Shown piece after piece: positions 33,458 to 42,067 of a stretch of DNA of 64,000 nucleotides. The notes beneath the pieces were generated by a model, which had not been told where the DNA came from, ran no database searches, and saw nothing but the letters and a program-made list of their open reading frames with translations. The DNA lies in NCBI RefSeq assembly GCF_014596475.1, contig NZ_MECJ01000027.1:88038-152037 (forward strand). Direction: 5' to 3'. How positions within the stretch are numbered: position 1 is the first letter of the stretch; every line of letters starts with the position of its first letter. The position numbers and the translations under genes are program-made. This DNA is from Streptomyces sp. CBMA152 (GTDB lineage: Bacteria > Actinomycetota > Actinomycetes > Streptomycetales > Streptomycetaceae).

Positions 33458-35065
33458 ATGCGCCGAACCACCCTCGCCGCCGCGTTGTCAGTCGCCGTCG
33501 CCCTGACCACCGCGGTCGCCCTGCCCGCCGCCGAGGCCACGCCCCACAGTGTCCTTCGGCCCGCCTCCGCATCCGCCGCCCAGCCGTTCCTGCCGCCGCT
33601 GCCGACGACCGCGCCGCCGGTCACCCGGACCCTGAGCCCCGGCGTCACGCTCACCGCGCTCACCTTCGGCAGGAAGAACGCGGCCGACTACTGGACCGCG
33701 CATGTGTTCCTGCCCGCGGACCCCGGCGGTCCGGTCGGGAAGGCCACCACGGAGCTCGGCCCCAAGGACACCGCGGACCAGGTCGCGGACGCCCTGCGGG
33801 AGAAGGGGTTCGCCCCGCGCGTCGAAGAGGTCCGCTCGCCCGCCTACGCCGACCTGCCGGCGGGCACGCTCGGCTGGACGGTCCGCATCGGCGCCTACGC
33901 CGAACGCGCCGAGGCCACCGCCGAGCTCGCGAAGGTGAAGGCCGCCGGGTTCACCGGGGACACCCGCTACACCGGGCAGGACGGCACGGACACCAACGCG
34001 CCCGAGAAGGTCCACGTCCTCAGAGTGGACTTCCGCAGGTTCCACGGCAGCGTGGGCACCGAGTTCGGGCCCACGCTGCACGGCACCGAGCCCGCCACCG
34101 AGCTGATCTCCCTGGCACACGCGGTCGCGGGCATCAACGGCCAGTGGTTCTACAACGACGCGCCCGGCGGGTTCTACGTCAAGGACGGCAAGGTCCTCGG
34201 CACCGCCACCCAGGGCCGCGGCGCCATCATCTCCACCAAGGGCGGCCGTTCGGTCCGCGTCGACACGCTCACCGCGCACATCTCGATGCGTACGTCCCGG
34301 GGCGCTATCCAGGAGCTGGACGGCGTCAACCGCTTCCCCGGGGACGTCTGGAACTGCGGCGGGGACAGCGACGACATCCCGACCGACAAGCCGCAGCACG
34401 ACTTCGAGTGCACCGACCCGAACGAGCTGATCCAGTTCACCCCCGAGTGGGGCACCCCGCCGACCGGCACAGGGGCCGAGGCGGTCATCGACGCGAGCGG
34501 TGAGGTCGTCGCGGTCAACTCCTCGCGCGGGGCGGCTGTTCCGCCCGGCGGCTCCACCGTCCAGGCCATCGGCGACAGCGCCGACTGGCTGCTCAAGAAG
34601 GTGCGGGTGGGCGACCAGCTCGACATCAGCACCCGGGTCAGGGACGGCTACGGCCGCACGATCCCGCTCACCAGGGACACCCAGATCATGCAGGTCGGCC
34701 CGACGCTGGTGCGCAAGGGCAAGGTGTCGGTCAACGCGATGGGCGACGGGATCATCAGGTTCGGCTCCGACCACACCTTCACGTACGACTGGACCAACCG
34801 CGCCAACCCGCGCTCGATGATCGGCGTCGACGGCGACGGGCGGCTGATGCTGGTGGTCGTCGACGGGCGCCAGGCGGGCTACAGCGAGGGGCTGAGCATC
34901 GCGCGGACCGCCGATCTGATGCACCAGCTCGGTGCGCGCGAGGCGCTCAACCTCGACGGCGGCGGCTCCAGCGTGATGGTCACGGCGGCCGACGGGGTCA
35001 TCAACCGCCCGTCGGACTCCTCGGGCGAGCGCTCGCTCGGCAACGCCTGGGTCATCAAGCCCTGA
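33458..35065 (+). CDS. Secreted phosphodiester glycosidase family protein with SPOR-like domain
   Basis: A 535-residue exported protein. A signal peptide ends near residue 30. Residues about 110-185 resemble a SPOR peptidoglycan-binding repeat (ALREKGFAPRVEEV, GWTVRIGAYAERAEATAELAKVKAAGF). The C-terminal NAGPA-type domain carries AGINGQWFYNDAPGGFYV and REALNLDGGGSSVMV, the conserved active-site region that separates sugar phosphodiesters. A location at the wall and a sugar-phosphate polymer such as teichoic acid as substrate are inferences. It is a paralogue of the membrane-anchored protein at 8095-9264. A hairpin terminator follows. Confidence 0.88.
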   Translation: MRRTTLAAALSVAVALTTAVALPAAEATPHSVLRPASASAAQPFLPPLPTTAPPVTRTLSPGVTLTALTFGRKNAADYWTAHVFLPADPGGPVGKATTELGPKDTADQVADALREKGFAPRVEEVRSPAYADLPAGTLGWTVRIGAYAERAEATAELAKVKAAGFTGDTRYTGQDGTDTNAPEKVHVLRVDFRRFHGSVGTEFGPTLHGTEPATELISLAHAVAGINGQWFYNDAPGGFYVKDGKVLGTATQGRGAIISTKGGRSVRVDTLTAHISMRTSRGAIQELDGVNRFPGDVWNCGGDSDDIPTDKPQHDFECTDPNELIQFTPEWGTPPTGTGAEAVIDASGEVVAVNSSRGAAVPPGGSTVQAIGDSADWLLKKVRVGDQLDISTRVRDGYGRTIPLTRDTQIMQVGPTLVRKGKVSVNAMGDGIIRFGSDHTFTYDWTNRANPRSMIGVDGDGRLMLVVVDGRQAGYSEGLSIARTADLMHQLGAREALNLDGGGSSVMVTAADGVINRPSDSSGERSLGNAWVIKP

Positions 35066-35073
35066 GCACTCCG

Positions 35074-35103
35074 GTGCGGCCCGTGCTCCGGCGCGGGCCG
35101 CAC
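35074..35103. terminator. Bidirectional terminator between phosphodiester glycosidase and phosphatase
   Basis: A perfect 10-bp stem (35074-35083 / 35094-35103) lies between two convergent genes, 9 nt after the glycosidase stop codon. Confidence 0.75.
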
Positions 35104-35108
35104 GGTCG

Positions 35109-37229
35109 TCAGTCCTCCGGGGGTTCCTCCGGCGGTACCACGGGCGGCTCGGCGAACAGGTCGGTCCTGGCGTTCTCCTCGATCCTGCTGCCCTCCGGGA
35201 CGAACTCGCACCACACCGCCTTGCCGTCGCCCCTGGGCTCCACCCCCCAGCGGGACGACACCGCCTCGATCAGCATCAGACCGCGCCCGGAGGTCGCCGC
35301 CTCGCCCGGGGTGCGGCGGCGCGGGCGGACGCTGGAGCGGTCCTTGACCCACAGCCGTACGCGCCGCACCGGCTGGGGCAGCACCTCCAGGGTGAGGACC
35401 GCGCCGCCCTCGGTGTGCAGCAGGACGTTGCCGAGGAGTTCACCGGCCGCCAGTTCCACGTCGTCGACGAGTTCGGCGAAGCCCCAGTCCTCCAGGGCGC
35501 GGCGCAGGGCGACCCGGGACTCGGCCAGGCCCTCCGGGTCGGCCTGGTGGATGTACTGGTGGATGCGGGGCGCCTGCGGAGTGCCCGGGTCGGGCGCCCG
35601 GCGCAGCAGCAGGAGGGCGACGTCGTCGCCGGTGCCCCAGCGCTCCCAGAGGCTGGCGGAGAGATGGTCGGCCAGCGCGTCCGGCGACTCCGGGCCCGCC
35701 CGGACGGCCGCCTCCAGCGCGTCCATCCCGGCCGCGATGTCCAGACCCGGCTCCTCGACGAGTCCGTCGGTGCACAGCACCAGCATCTCGCCGGGCACCA
35801 GGTCGAGCCGGGTCTCCGGGAACTCCTCGTCGTCGAACTCGGTGGCGAGCCCGAGCGGCAGGCCGCCGCGCAGGTTGGGGCGGCCGACCCGGCCGTCGGT
35901 GTGCCGGATGAACGGCCCCAAGTGGCCCGCGCGCACGGCCCGTACACCGCCGGATTCCAGGTCCACCTGCGCGTACGTACAGGTCGCGAAGCGTTCGGTG
36001 TCGAGTTCGGCGAGGAAGCGCGAGGCCCGGGCGAGGACGGTCGCGGGCGGGTGGCCCTCGCCCGCGTACGCGCGCAGCGCGATCCGCAGCTGGCCCATGA
36101 TGGCGGCGGCGTGGGTGTCATGGCCCTGGACGTCGCCGACGACGACCCCGACCCGGCCCCGGGGCAGCGCGATCACGTCGTACCAGTCGCCGCCGACCTC
36201 CCGGCCGCCCCAGGCCGCGTGGTAGCGCACCGCGATCTCGGCGCCGGTGAACACGGGCACATGGCGCGGCAGCATCGACGCCTGGAGCCCGGTGGCGAAC
36301 TCGCGCTCCTGGTCGAAGAGGATGGCCCGCTGGAGCGACTGGGCGACGATGCCCGCCAGACCCAGACAGAGATTGCGGTCCTCGGCCGAGAAGTCGCTGC
36401 GCCCCCGGAAGAACAGCGCGAGACCGCCGACCGGCCGGGCCTGGGCGATCAGCGGCAGGAACGCCGCCGCGTCCACTTCGAGGCTCTGGATGTACGGGGC
36501 CAGGCGCGGGAAGGTGTCGCCGAGCTCCGCGAGCGAGGTCACGAACCGGGCCTGGCCGGTCAGCACGGCCTCGGCGAGCGGCAGCGAGTCGTCGAGCCGG
36601 TGCAGCGACAACTCCTCCAGCGCCTCCATCGAGTCACCGGCCGCCGCGATCACCTTCAGCACACCGCCCTCGACCAGGCCCAGGACAAGCCCGTCGGCGC
36701 CGAAGCGCTCCATGCCGCCGGTGCCGGTGAGCACGGCCGCGACATCGTCCACGGTCACCGCCTTGGACAGTGCCTCCGTGGTGCCCTGGACCATCCCGGT
36801 GATACGCCGGCGGCCCGCCTCCAGCGGGCTGATCACGGTGAACTCGGTGAGTTCGGTCGAGGCGTTGCGGACGATCCCGATGACGCGGTACGCGGTGCCC
36901 CGCTTGTCCCGCAGGATCCGGCCGCGCACATGGGTCCACTGCCGGTGCCCGTTGCGCCGCCGCACCTGGAAGTACGCGCCGTACGAAGAGCGCCCGGTCT
37001 GCATGGCCTCCTCGATCACCGCGGCGATCCGGACGCCCTCCTCGGGCGGGACGCGGGTGGAGACGGTCCCGGGGAGCCCGTCGTACTCCTCGGGCCGCAG
37101 GTCGAAGACGGCGAGACCCGCGTCGTCGAACTCCAGGGTCCCGGCGTCCAGGTCCCAGTCGAAGCTGCCCATGCGGTTGAGGGCCAGCCTCTCGCCCGGC
37201 CCGATCCTCCGTCGGTCGCGTCCAGCCAC
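35109..37229 (-). CDS. SpoIIE-type PP2C phosphatase with PAS, GAF and C-terminal HATPase kinase domain
   Basis: A 706-residue signalling protein. A PAS domain covers about residues 15-125 (MGSFDWDLDAGTLEFDDAGL, RRNGHRQWTHVRGRILRDKRG), a GAF domain about 140-300, and the PP2C domain about 310-540 (GGREVGGDWYDVIALP, VVVGDVQGHDTHAAAIMGQLR). It ends with an RsbW-like HATPase_c domain (about 570-680; ELAAGELLGNVLLHTEGG, TSGRGLMLIEAVSSRWGV). Phosphatase and anti-sigma-kinase-like activities are thus fused, a layout common in Streptomyces. The GTG start at 37229 is the first in the frame but lacks a clear ribosome-binding site. Confidence 0.92.
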   Translation of the reverse strand: MAGRDRRRIGPGERLALNRMGSFDWDLDAGTLEFDDAGLAVFDLRPEEYDGLPGTVSTRVPPEEGVRIAAVIEEAMQTGRSSYGAYFQVRRRNGHRQWTHVRGRILRDKRGTAYRVIGIVRNASTELTEFTVISPLEAGRRRITGMVQGTTEALSKAVTVDDVAAVLTGTGGMERFGADGLVLGLVEGGVLKVIAAAGDSMEALEELSLHRLDDSLPLAEAVLTGQARFVTSLAELGDTFPRLAPYIQSLEVDAAAFLPLIAQARPVGGLALFFRGRSDFSAEDRNLCLGLAGIVAQSLQRAILFDQEREFATGLQASMLPRHVPVFTGAEIAVRYHAAWGGREVGGDWYDVIALPRGRVGVVVGDVQGHDTHAAAIMGQLRIALRAYAGEGHPPATVLARASRFLAELDTERFATCTYAQVDLESGGVRAVRAGHLGPFIRHTDGRVGRPNLRGGLPLGLATEFDDEEFPETRLDLVPGEMLVLCTDGLVEEPGLDIAAGMDALEAAVRAGPESPDALADHLSASLWERWGTGDDVALLLLRRAPDPGTPQAPRIHQYIHQADPEGLAESRVALRRALEDWGFAELVDDVELAAGELLGNVLLHTEGGAVLTLEVLPQPVRRVRLWVKDRSSVRPRRRTPGEAATSGRGLMLIEAVSSRWGVEPRGDGKAVWCEFVPEGSRIEENARTDLFAEPPVVPPEEPPED

Positions 37230-37312
37230 TGCGTCAGCTTATCTTCGCGGGTTTTTCCTCCGCATCACGGAGGAGCGCCCCGGACGCCGATCGCGGCGGG
37301 TGCGGCACACAG

Positions 37313-38218
37313 TCACCCGTTCGGCCGCGATGAGCGGGCGGTGGGGCCCGGGTTGTGCCGCAGCACCGCGTCGATCAGGCCCGAGGTCGCCTCGGGGAAG
37401 TCCATCGGGACGATGCCGAGGCCGGTCCTGCCGGTGAGCGCCGAACCGTTCAGGAAGGTACGGACCTGCGGGTTGAGCCGGTCCGCGTTCCATTCGGGCG
37501 GCAGCCCGGCCGCTGTGCTGACATAGTTCATATAGAGCTTGCCGGGCTGGTCGGCGGCCTTGCGGAACTGGGCCTCGATCTTGGGATACTTGCCGAAGGG
37601 CTCGGCGTTGTAGTCGTCCTGGATGTCGAAGAGCGCCGGATCGCCGTAACGCACGCCCGGCAGACCGCCGTTGTCGGCGAGCAGCACGACCTTGCCCCGG
37701 GCCTCGCCGAGCGTCGGCAGGGTGGAGTCGAGCCGGAACAGCGGCCGCCAGCCCTTCTGGTCGAGGTAGATGTCGAAGATCCGGCGGAACTCGGCGTCGC
37801 TCTCCGTCGAGTACTCCTGCTTGACGCGCATCAGGACGGTCTCGGTGGGGTGCGCCGCGAGGAAGTCCCGGCAGGCGATGAGCACATCGCCGAACATCAG
37901 GTTCTGGTAGAAGGCGGCGTGGTGGATGGCGAAGGAGTCGCCGGTGACCCGGCAGCGCACGTCCAGGAAGCGGATCCCGGCGCCGAGCTGGTCGGCGATC
38001 ACCGCGTTCTGGCACTTCACCCAGAGCCCGCCGAACCGCGCGCCCGAGTCGTGCGTGCCCGGAATCGTCAACTGGCGCAAGGGAGTTGAGCCGCTGATGC
38101 CCGCCATCCAGTCGGCGACTGCGAGCGTGCGGGCGGTGGCCGGTGCGGCGCCCGCGTAGGCCAGCAGTCCGGCGGCCGGAAGCACGGCCGCGCCCTTGAG
38201 GAACCCCCGCCGGTCCAT
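37313..38218 (-). CDS. Tat-secreted phosphatidylinositol-specific phospholipase C-like protein
   Basis: A 301-residue exported protein with a Tat signal (MDRRGFLKGAAVLPAAGLL). The PI-PLC X domain includes the two catalytic histidines in LTIPGTHDSGA (H56) and FAIHHAAFYQN (H99 or H100), plus RFLDVRCR. Bacterial enzymes of this kind cleave phosphatidylinositol or glycosyl-PI to a cyclic inositol phosphate and diacylglycerol. I chose the ATG at 38218 because GGGGGAG lies 7 nt upstream. Confidence 0.9.
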   Translation of the reverse strand: MDRRGFLKGAAVLPAAGLLAYAGAAPATARTLAVADWMAGISGSTPLRQLTIPGTHDSGARFGGLWVKCQNAVIADQLGAGIRFLDVRCRVTGDSFAIHHAAFYQNLMFGDVLIACRDFLAAHPTETVLMRVKQEYSTESDAEFRRIFDIYLDQKGWRPLFRLDSTLPTLGEARGKVVLLADNGGLPGVRYGDPALFDIQDDYNAEPFGKYPKIEAQFRKAADQPGKLYMNYVSTAAGLPPEWNADRLNPQVRTFLNGSALTGRTGLGIVPMDFPEATSGLIDAVLRHNPGPTARSSRPNG

Positions 38219-38371
38219 GCCCACGCTCCCCCTGCCGCTCTGCGGCCTCGGTCGGCACATCTGTGCGTCGCGTCGCATGGAAGCACAGACGGCCCGAGGA
38301 CGACAGGCATCGCACAGCACGGATTACCGGCCGGTAGTCCGGGTGGGCCGCGCATCCATGCTACTTTCGTG
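38219..38371 (+). promoter_or_regulatory. Promoter region of mgtA
   Basis: This is the first part of a 457-nt gap between the divergent PI-PLC gene and mgtA. TACTTT at 38362-38367 is a good -10 hexamer that would start transcription near 38373, exactly where leader structure begins. I see no strong -35. No gene was recognised here. Confidence 0.5.
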
Positions 38372-38447
38372 AAGACGCAAATAAGGATCCGCACCCTGCG
38401 GAACCGGCGTCCTTGCCATGCCCGTGCGAGCCGAGGAGGTGTTCGGG

Positions 38448-38492
38448 ATGAGTCCCGACCGAAGTCCTCGCCGCACCGCGCCGACCGGCTGA
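38448..38492 (+). CDS. Leader peptide of mgtA (mgtL-like)
   Basis: The 14-residue open reading frame MSPDRSPRRTAPTG has an excellent ribosome-binding site, GAGGAGG at 38433-38439, 8 nt before the ATG. Four of 14 residues are proline and three arginine, and it begins Met-x-Pro-Asp. From memory, the Salmonella mgtA leader peptide MgtL is [17 protein letters not shown], with the same M-x-P-D start and a P-RR motif; acidic/proline N-termini destabilise ribosomes at low Mg2+. The start codon lies at the edge of a hairpin loop and the stop codon TGA (38490-38492) lies in the left arm of the terminator-like hairpin. An in-frame ATG at 38418 has no ribosome-binding site. Confidence 0.6.
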   Translation: MSPDRSPRRTAPTG

Positions 38493-38529
38493 CCTTCTGA
38501 CGCCTTCGGGCTGACAGCCGCCTTTTCTC
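38486..38529 (+). terminator. Attenuator-like hairpin in the mgtA leader
   Basis: CGGCTG (38486-38491) pairs with CAGCCG (38515-38520), followed by CCTTTTCTC. Inside is a GCC-TTCG-GGC tetraloop hairpin (38502-38511). A ribosome on the leader-peptide stop codon would cover the left arm, the usual geometry for transcription attenuation. Confidence 0.55.
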
Positions 38530-38675
38530 GGCACTTCTTACTGCGGCACGCGGCGCTTTCCCGCCGCGCCGTTACCTGCGTACGCCCATGTCATCGCGTA
38601 CGCACGCTCATTCCTCACCACTCCATGTGACCGCACGGACGCGTCCTGCCGTCATGCTCGGAGGGAGATTTCGTC

Positions 38676-41414
38676 ATGACCATGCTTACCCCGGAGAAGA
38701 TCGCTCCGCCGGGCCGGGGCACCCCCGGCCGCCGCGAGCGCAAGGCCGCCGAGCTGGAGGCCCGCACCCGGGCCGTCGGCGCGCGGCTCGCCGCCCTCAG
38801 CGCACACCCCGCCGCCCGGGTCCTCAAGGAGCTCGACGCCGACCGCACGGGCCTGGGCCACGCCGACGTCCTGGAGCGCCAGGAGCGGTTCGGCCCCAAT
38901 GTCGTCGCCCATGAGAGGACCCCGAGCTGGCCGGCCCAGCTGGCCAGGGCGTACGCGAACCCCTTCATCGCCGTCCTGGTCTTCCTCGCCGCCGTCATGT
39001 ACTGGCAGGACCCGGCGGACCCGGGTGTCGTCATCCTCTCTGTGATGGTGGGGGTCAGCGGGCTGCTGCGGTTCTGGCAGGAGTACCGCTCGGGCCGGGC
39101 GGCGGACGCCCTCAAGAAGCTGGTGACCACCACCACGGCCGTACAGCGCAGGGCCGGTCGGGCCGCGCAGCCGACCGCCGTCGAGGTGCCGATGGACCAG
39201 GTGGTCCCCGGTGACATCGTGAAGCTGGCGGCCGGTGACCTGATCCCGGCCGACCTGCGGATCATCTCGGCCAAGGATCTGATGGTCTCTCAGGCCGCGC
39301 TGTCCGGCGAGTCGTTGCCGGTTGCCAAGGCCGACACCCGTACGAACGACCAGGGCCAGCACGCCACTTCCGACCCCGTCGACGCCGACAACCTCTGCCT
39401 GATGGGCACGTCGGTGACCTCCGGGACCGCCACCGGTGTCGTCGTGGCCACCGGCGCGGACACCTACTTCGGCTCGATGGCCGGATCGCTCGCCGGTGAG
39501 CGGCCGCAGACCAACTTCGACAACGGCGTACGCAAGGTCAGCTTTCTGCTGATCCGCTTCATGCTGGTGATGGTCCCGGTCGTGTTCGCGATCAACGGGG
39601 TCACCAAGGGCGACTGGAACGAGGCGTTCCTCTTCGCCGTCGCGGTCGCCGTCGGGCTCACCCCCGAGATGCTGCCGATGGTCGTCTCCGCCAACCTGGC
39701 GCGCGGCGCGGTCGCGATGTCCAAGCGCAAGGTGGTCGTCAAGCGGCTCAACGCGATCCAGAACCTGGGCGCGATGGACGTCCTGTGCACCGACAAGACC
39801 GGCACGCTCACCGAGGACCGGATCGTCCTCGACCGCTATCTCGACGTGCACGGCGACGACGACAACGAGGTCCTGGAGTACGGCTACCTCAACGCCCACT
39901 TCCAGACCGGTCTGAAGAACCTGATGGACCAGGCGGTGATCGACCGCGTCAACGAGGCCGAGGAGGTTGTCGTCGACGCCCGGTTCTCCCTGGTCGACGA
40001 GATCCCCTTCGACTTCGCCCGGCGCCGGATGTCGGTGGTCCTCAACCGCAACAGCTTCCTGGACCCCGACAGCCTCATCGGCACCAACGCCCGGCCCGAG
40101 CACGTCATGGTCACCAAGGGCGCGGTCGAGGAAGTCCTCGGCCTGTGCACCCACATGATGGACCGGGGCGAGCGCGTCGCCCTCACCGACCAGCTGCGGT
40201 GGCACGTCACCCGGATCGCCGAGAAGAACAACCGCGAGGGCCTGCGGGTCCTGGCCGTCGCCACCCGCACCCTGCCCGAGCCGCGCGACACGTACACCGT
40301 CGCGGACGAGGCGGAGCTCACCCTCATCGGCTACCTGGCCTTCCTCGACCCGCCGAAGGCGGACGCGGCGGACGCCCTGCGGGGGCTTGCCGACAAGGGC
40401 ATCGCGGTGAAGGTCGTCACCGGCGACAACGAACTGGTCGCGGCGCGGGTGTGCGCCGAGGTCGGCCTGGAGGTCGGCGAGGTCGTCACCGGCTCGGTCA
40501 TCGACACCCTCGACGATCTGGAACTGCGCGAACTGGCCGTCCGCACCACGCTGTTCGCCAAGGTCAACCCGGTCCAGAAGGCCCGCGTCGTGCGCGCGCT
40601 CCAGGCGGAGGGCCACACGGTCGGCTTCCTCGGCGACGGCATCAACGACGCCGCCGCGCTGCGCGACGCCGATGTCGGCATCTCGGTCGACACCGCCGTC
40701 GACATCGCCAAGGAGTCGGCGGACATCATCCTGCTGGAGAAGGACCTCACGGTTCTGGAGCAGGGCGTGGTGCAGGGCCGCACCACGTTCGGCAACACCA
40801 TCAAGTACATCAAGATGACGGCGTCGTCGAACTTCGGCAATGTCTTCTCGGTTCTGGTGGCGAGCGCCTTCATCCCCTTCCAGCCGATGCTGGCGATCCA
40901 TCTCCTGGTCCAGAACCTGGTGTACGACATCGCCCAGCTGGCCACGCCGTGGGACCGGATGGACGAGGAGTACCTGCGCAAGCCGCGTAACTGGGACGCC
41001 AAGGGCATCGGGCGGTTCATGGTGACGATCGGGCCGATCAGCTCGGTCTTCGACATCACCACGTTCCTGGTGATGTGGAACGTGTTCGGCGCCGACAGCG
41101 AGGCCCACCAGAGCCTGTTCCAGTCGGGCTGGTTCGTCGAGGGCCTGCTCTCGCAGACGCTGATCGTGCACATGATCCGTACCCGCAAGATCCCCTTCAT
41201 CCAGTCCCGCGCCTCCTGGCCGGTGATGGTGACGACGGTCCTCGCGGTGGCGACCGGGCTCTTCCTGCCCTTCTCCCCGCTGGCGGACAGCCTGGGCTTC
41301 ACGGCCCTGCCGATGAGCTACTTCCCGTACCTCTTCGGCACGCTCCTCGCGTACTGTGCGCTCACCCAGCTGGTGAAGACGTGGTACATACGGAAGTTCA
41401 ACACCTGGCTGTAG
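38676..41414 (+). CDS. mgtA: Magnesium-translocating P-type ATPase MgtA
   Basis: A 912-residue type IIIB P-type ATPase importing Mg2+. The phosphorylated aspartate is D373 in CTDKTGTLTEDR. Other visible elements are the actuator motif AALSGESLPV, VGLTPEMLPMVVSANLARGA at M4, the KGA nucleotide site (VTKGAVEEVL), VTGDNELVAARV and the hinge GFLGDGINDAAALRDADVGIS. Both ends carry the expected membrane helices, ending ALTQLVKTWYIRKFNTWL as MgtA proteins do. GGAGGGAG precedes the start. The roughly 300-nt structured leader implies control after transcription start, probably by Mg2+ limitation. Confidence 0.97.
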   Translation: MTMLTPEKIAPPGRGTPGRRERKAAELEARTRAVGARLAALSAHPAARVLKELDADRTGLGHADVLERQERFGPNVVAHERTPSWPAQLARAYANPFIAVLVFLAAVMYWQDPADPGVVILSVMVGVSGLLRFWQEYRSGRAADALKKLVTTTTAVQRRAGRAAQPTAVEVPMDQVVPGDIVKLAAGDLIPADLRIISAKDLMVSQAALSGESLPVAKADTRTNDQGQHATSDPVDADNLCLMGTSVTSGTATGVVVATGADTYFGSMAGSLAGERPQTNFDNGVRKVSFLLIRFMLVMVPVVFAINGVTKGDWNEAFLFAVAVAVGLTPEMLPMVVSANLARGAVAMSKRKVVVKRLNAIQNLGAMDVLCTDKTGTLTEDRIVLDRYLDVHGDDDNEVLEYGYLNAHFQTGLKNLMDQAVIDRVNEAEEVVVDARFSLVDEIPFDFARRRMSVVLNRNSFLDPDSLIGTNARPEHVMVTKGAVEEVLGLCTHMMDRGERVALTDQLRWHVTRIAEKNNREGLRVLAVATRTLPEPRDTYTVADEAELTLIGYLAFLDPPKADAADALRGLADKGIAVKVVTGDNELVAARVCAEVGLEVGEVVTGSVIDTLDDLELRELAVRTTLFAKVNPVQKARVVRALQAEGHTVGFLGDGINDAAALRDADVGISVDTAVDIAKESADIILLEKDLTVLEQGVVQGRTTFGNTIKYIKMTASSNFGNVFSVLVASAFIPFQPMLAIHLLVQNLVYDIAQLATPWDRMDEEYLRKPRNWDAKGIGRFMVTIGPISSVFDITTFLVMWNVFGADSEAHQSLFQSGWFVEGLLSQTLIVHMIRTRKIPFIQSRASWPVMVTTVLAVATGLFLPFSPLADSLGFTALPMSYFPYLFGTLLAYCALTQLVKTWYIRKFNTWL

Positions 41415-41533
41415 CAGCGACGAGGGCGACCCCGGTGCCGCCGAGTCGGGTGACGGGCTCGGCGGTCCGGCGCCCCGGTCGCCCCGGCGCGCGCCGATTA
41501 CCGATCCGGGCGCGTATTCGACAGGATGGGCGC

Positions 41534-42067
41534 ATGACCGAGATCCACACCCCCCGTCTGCTCCTGCGCCGCTGGGACGAGGACGACCTCATCGCCATGG
41601 CCGACATCAACGCGGACCCCACTGTCATGCAGTGGACCGGCGACGGCTCGGTGCGCGATCTGGAGCAGACCGCCGACGACATCGAGCGCTGGGAGGAGGA
41701 GTGGGACGAGGAGGGCTTCGGGCTCTTCGCCGTCGAGCTCCTCGGCTCGGGCGAGCTCGCCGGGTTCACCGGTCTGACCCTGCCCACCTCCCTGCCCGAG
41801 CTCATGCCCACCACGGGCATCTGCTGGCGGCTCGGGCGGCAGTTCTGGGGCCAGGGGTACGCGTCGGAGGCCGCGCAGGCGTCGCTGGAGTTCGCGCTCC
41901 AGGACCGAGGCCTGGACAAGGTCATCGGCGTCGCGCGGGTGGGCGACAGCGCCTCGGCGAACGTGCTGGGCAAGCTCGGCATGGCCCCGGAGCGCACCAT
42001 GAGGCACCCGGAGTACGGCCATGACCTGGCGGTGCACTCGATCGACCTCACGGAGTACGAGGGTTAG
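41534..42067 (+). CDS. GNAT family N-acetyltransferase (RimJ/RimL-like)
   Basis: A 177-residue acetyltransferase of the RimJ/L group, which usually acetylates protein N-termini or antibiotics. It opens TPRLLLRRWDEDDL and has GICWRLGRQFWGQGYASEAAQASLEFALQ, the acetyl-CoA loop, then VARVGDSASANVLGKLGM. The specific substrate is unknown. Its stop codon overlaps the convergent sensor-kinase gene by 4 nt. Confidence 0.92.
   Translation: MTEIHTPRLLLRRWDEDDLIAMADINADPTVMQWTGDGSVRDLEQTADDIERWEEEWDEEGFGLFAVELLGSGELAGFTGLTLPTSLPELMPTTGICWRLGRQFWGQGYASEAAQASLEFALQDRGLDKVIGVARVGDSASANVLGKLGMAPERTMRHPEYGHDLAVHSIDLTEYEG

Larger units (their letters stand above)
38372..38675 (+). ncRNA. Structured 5' leader RNA of mgtA (candidate Mg2+-responsive attenuator)
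   Basis: About 300 nt of untranslated leader with three well-paired elements. Helix 1 pairs 38374-38378 with 38407-38411 and holds an inner stem 38388-38393/38397-38402. Helix 2 pairs GTGCG 38424-38428 with 38472-38476 and CGAGGA 38432-38437 with TCCTCG 38465-38470, topped by 38443-38448/38453-38458. Helix 2 buries the Shine-Dalgarno and start codon of a 14-codon leader peptide. A terminator-like hairpin with a UUCG loop and a T-rich tail follows (38486-38529), then a GC hairpin at 38549-38568. It does not match the M-box consensus as I know it. The regulatory role is inferred. Confidence 0.6.

Noticed and set aside
38418..38492. Longer 24-codon version of the leader peptide starting at ATG 38418
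   Set aside because: It is in frame but has no Shine-Dalgarno sequence, whereas the ATG at 38448 has GAGGAGG at good spacing.
38372..38675. M-box (ykoK) magnesium riboswitch or another known riboswitch class before mgtA
   Set aside because: I cannot find the conserved M-box core sequences; the leader looks instead like a peptide-based attenuator. A covariance-model search would settle it.
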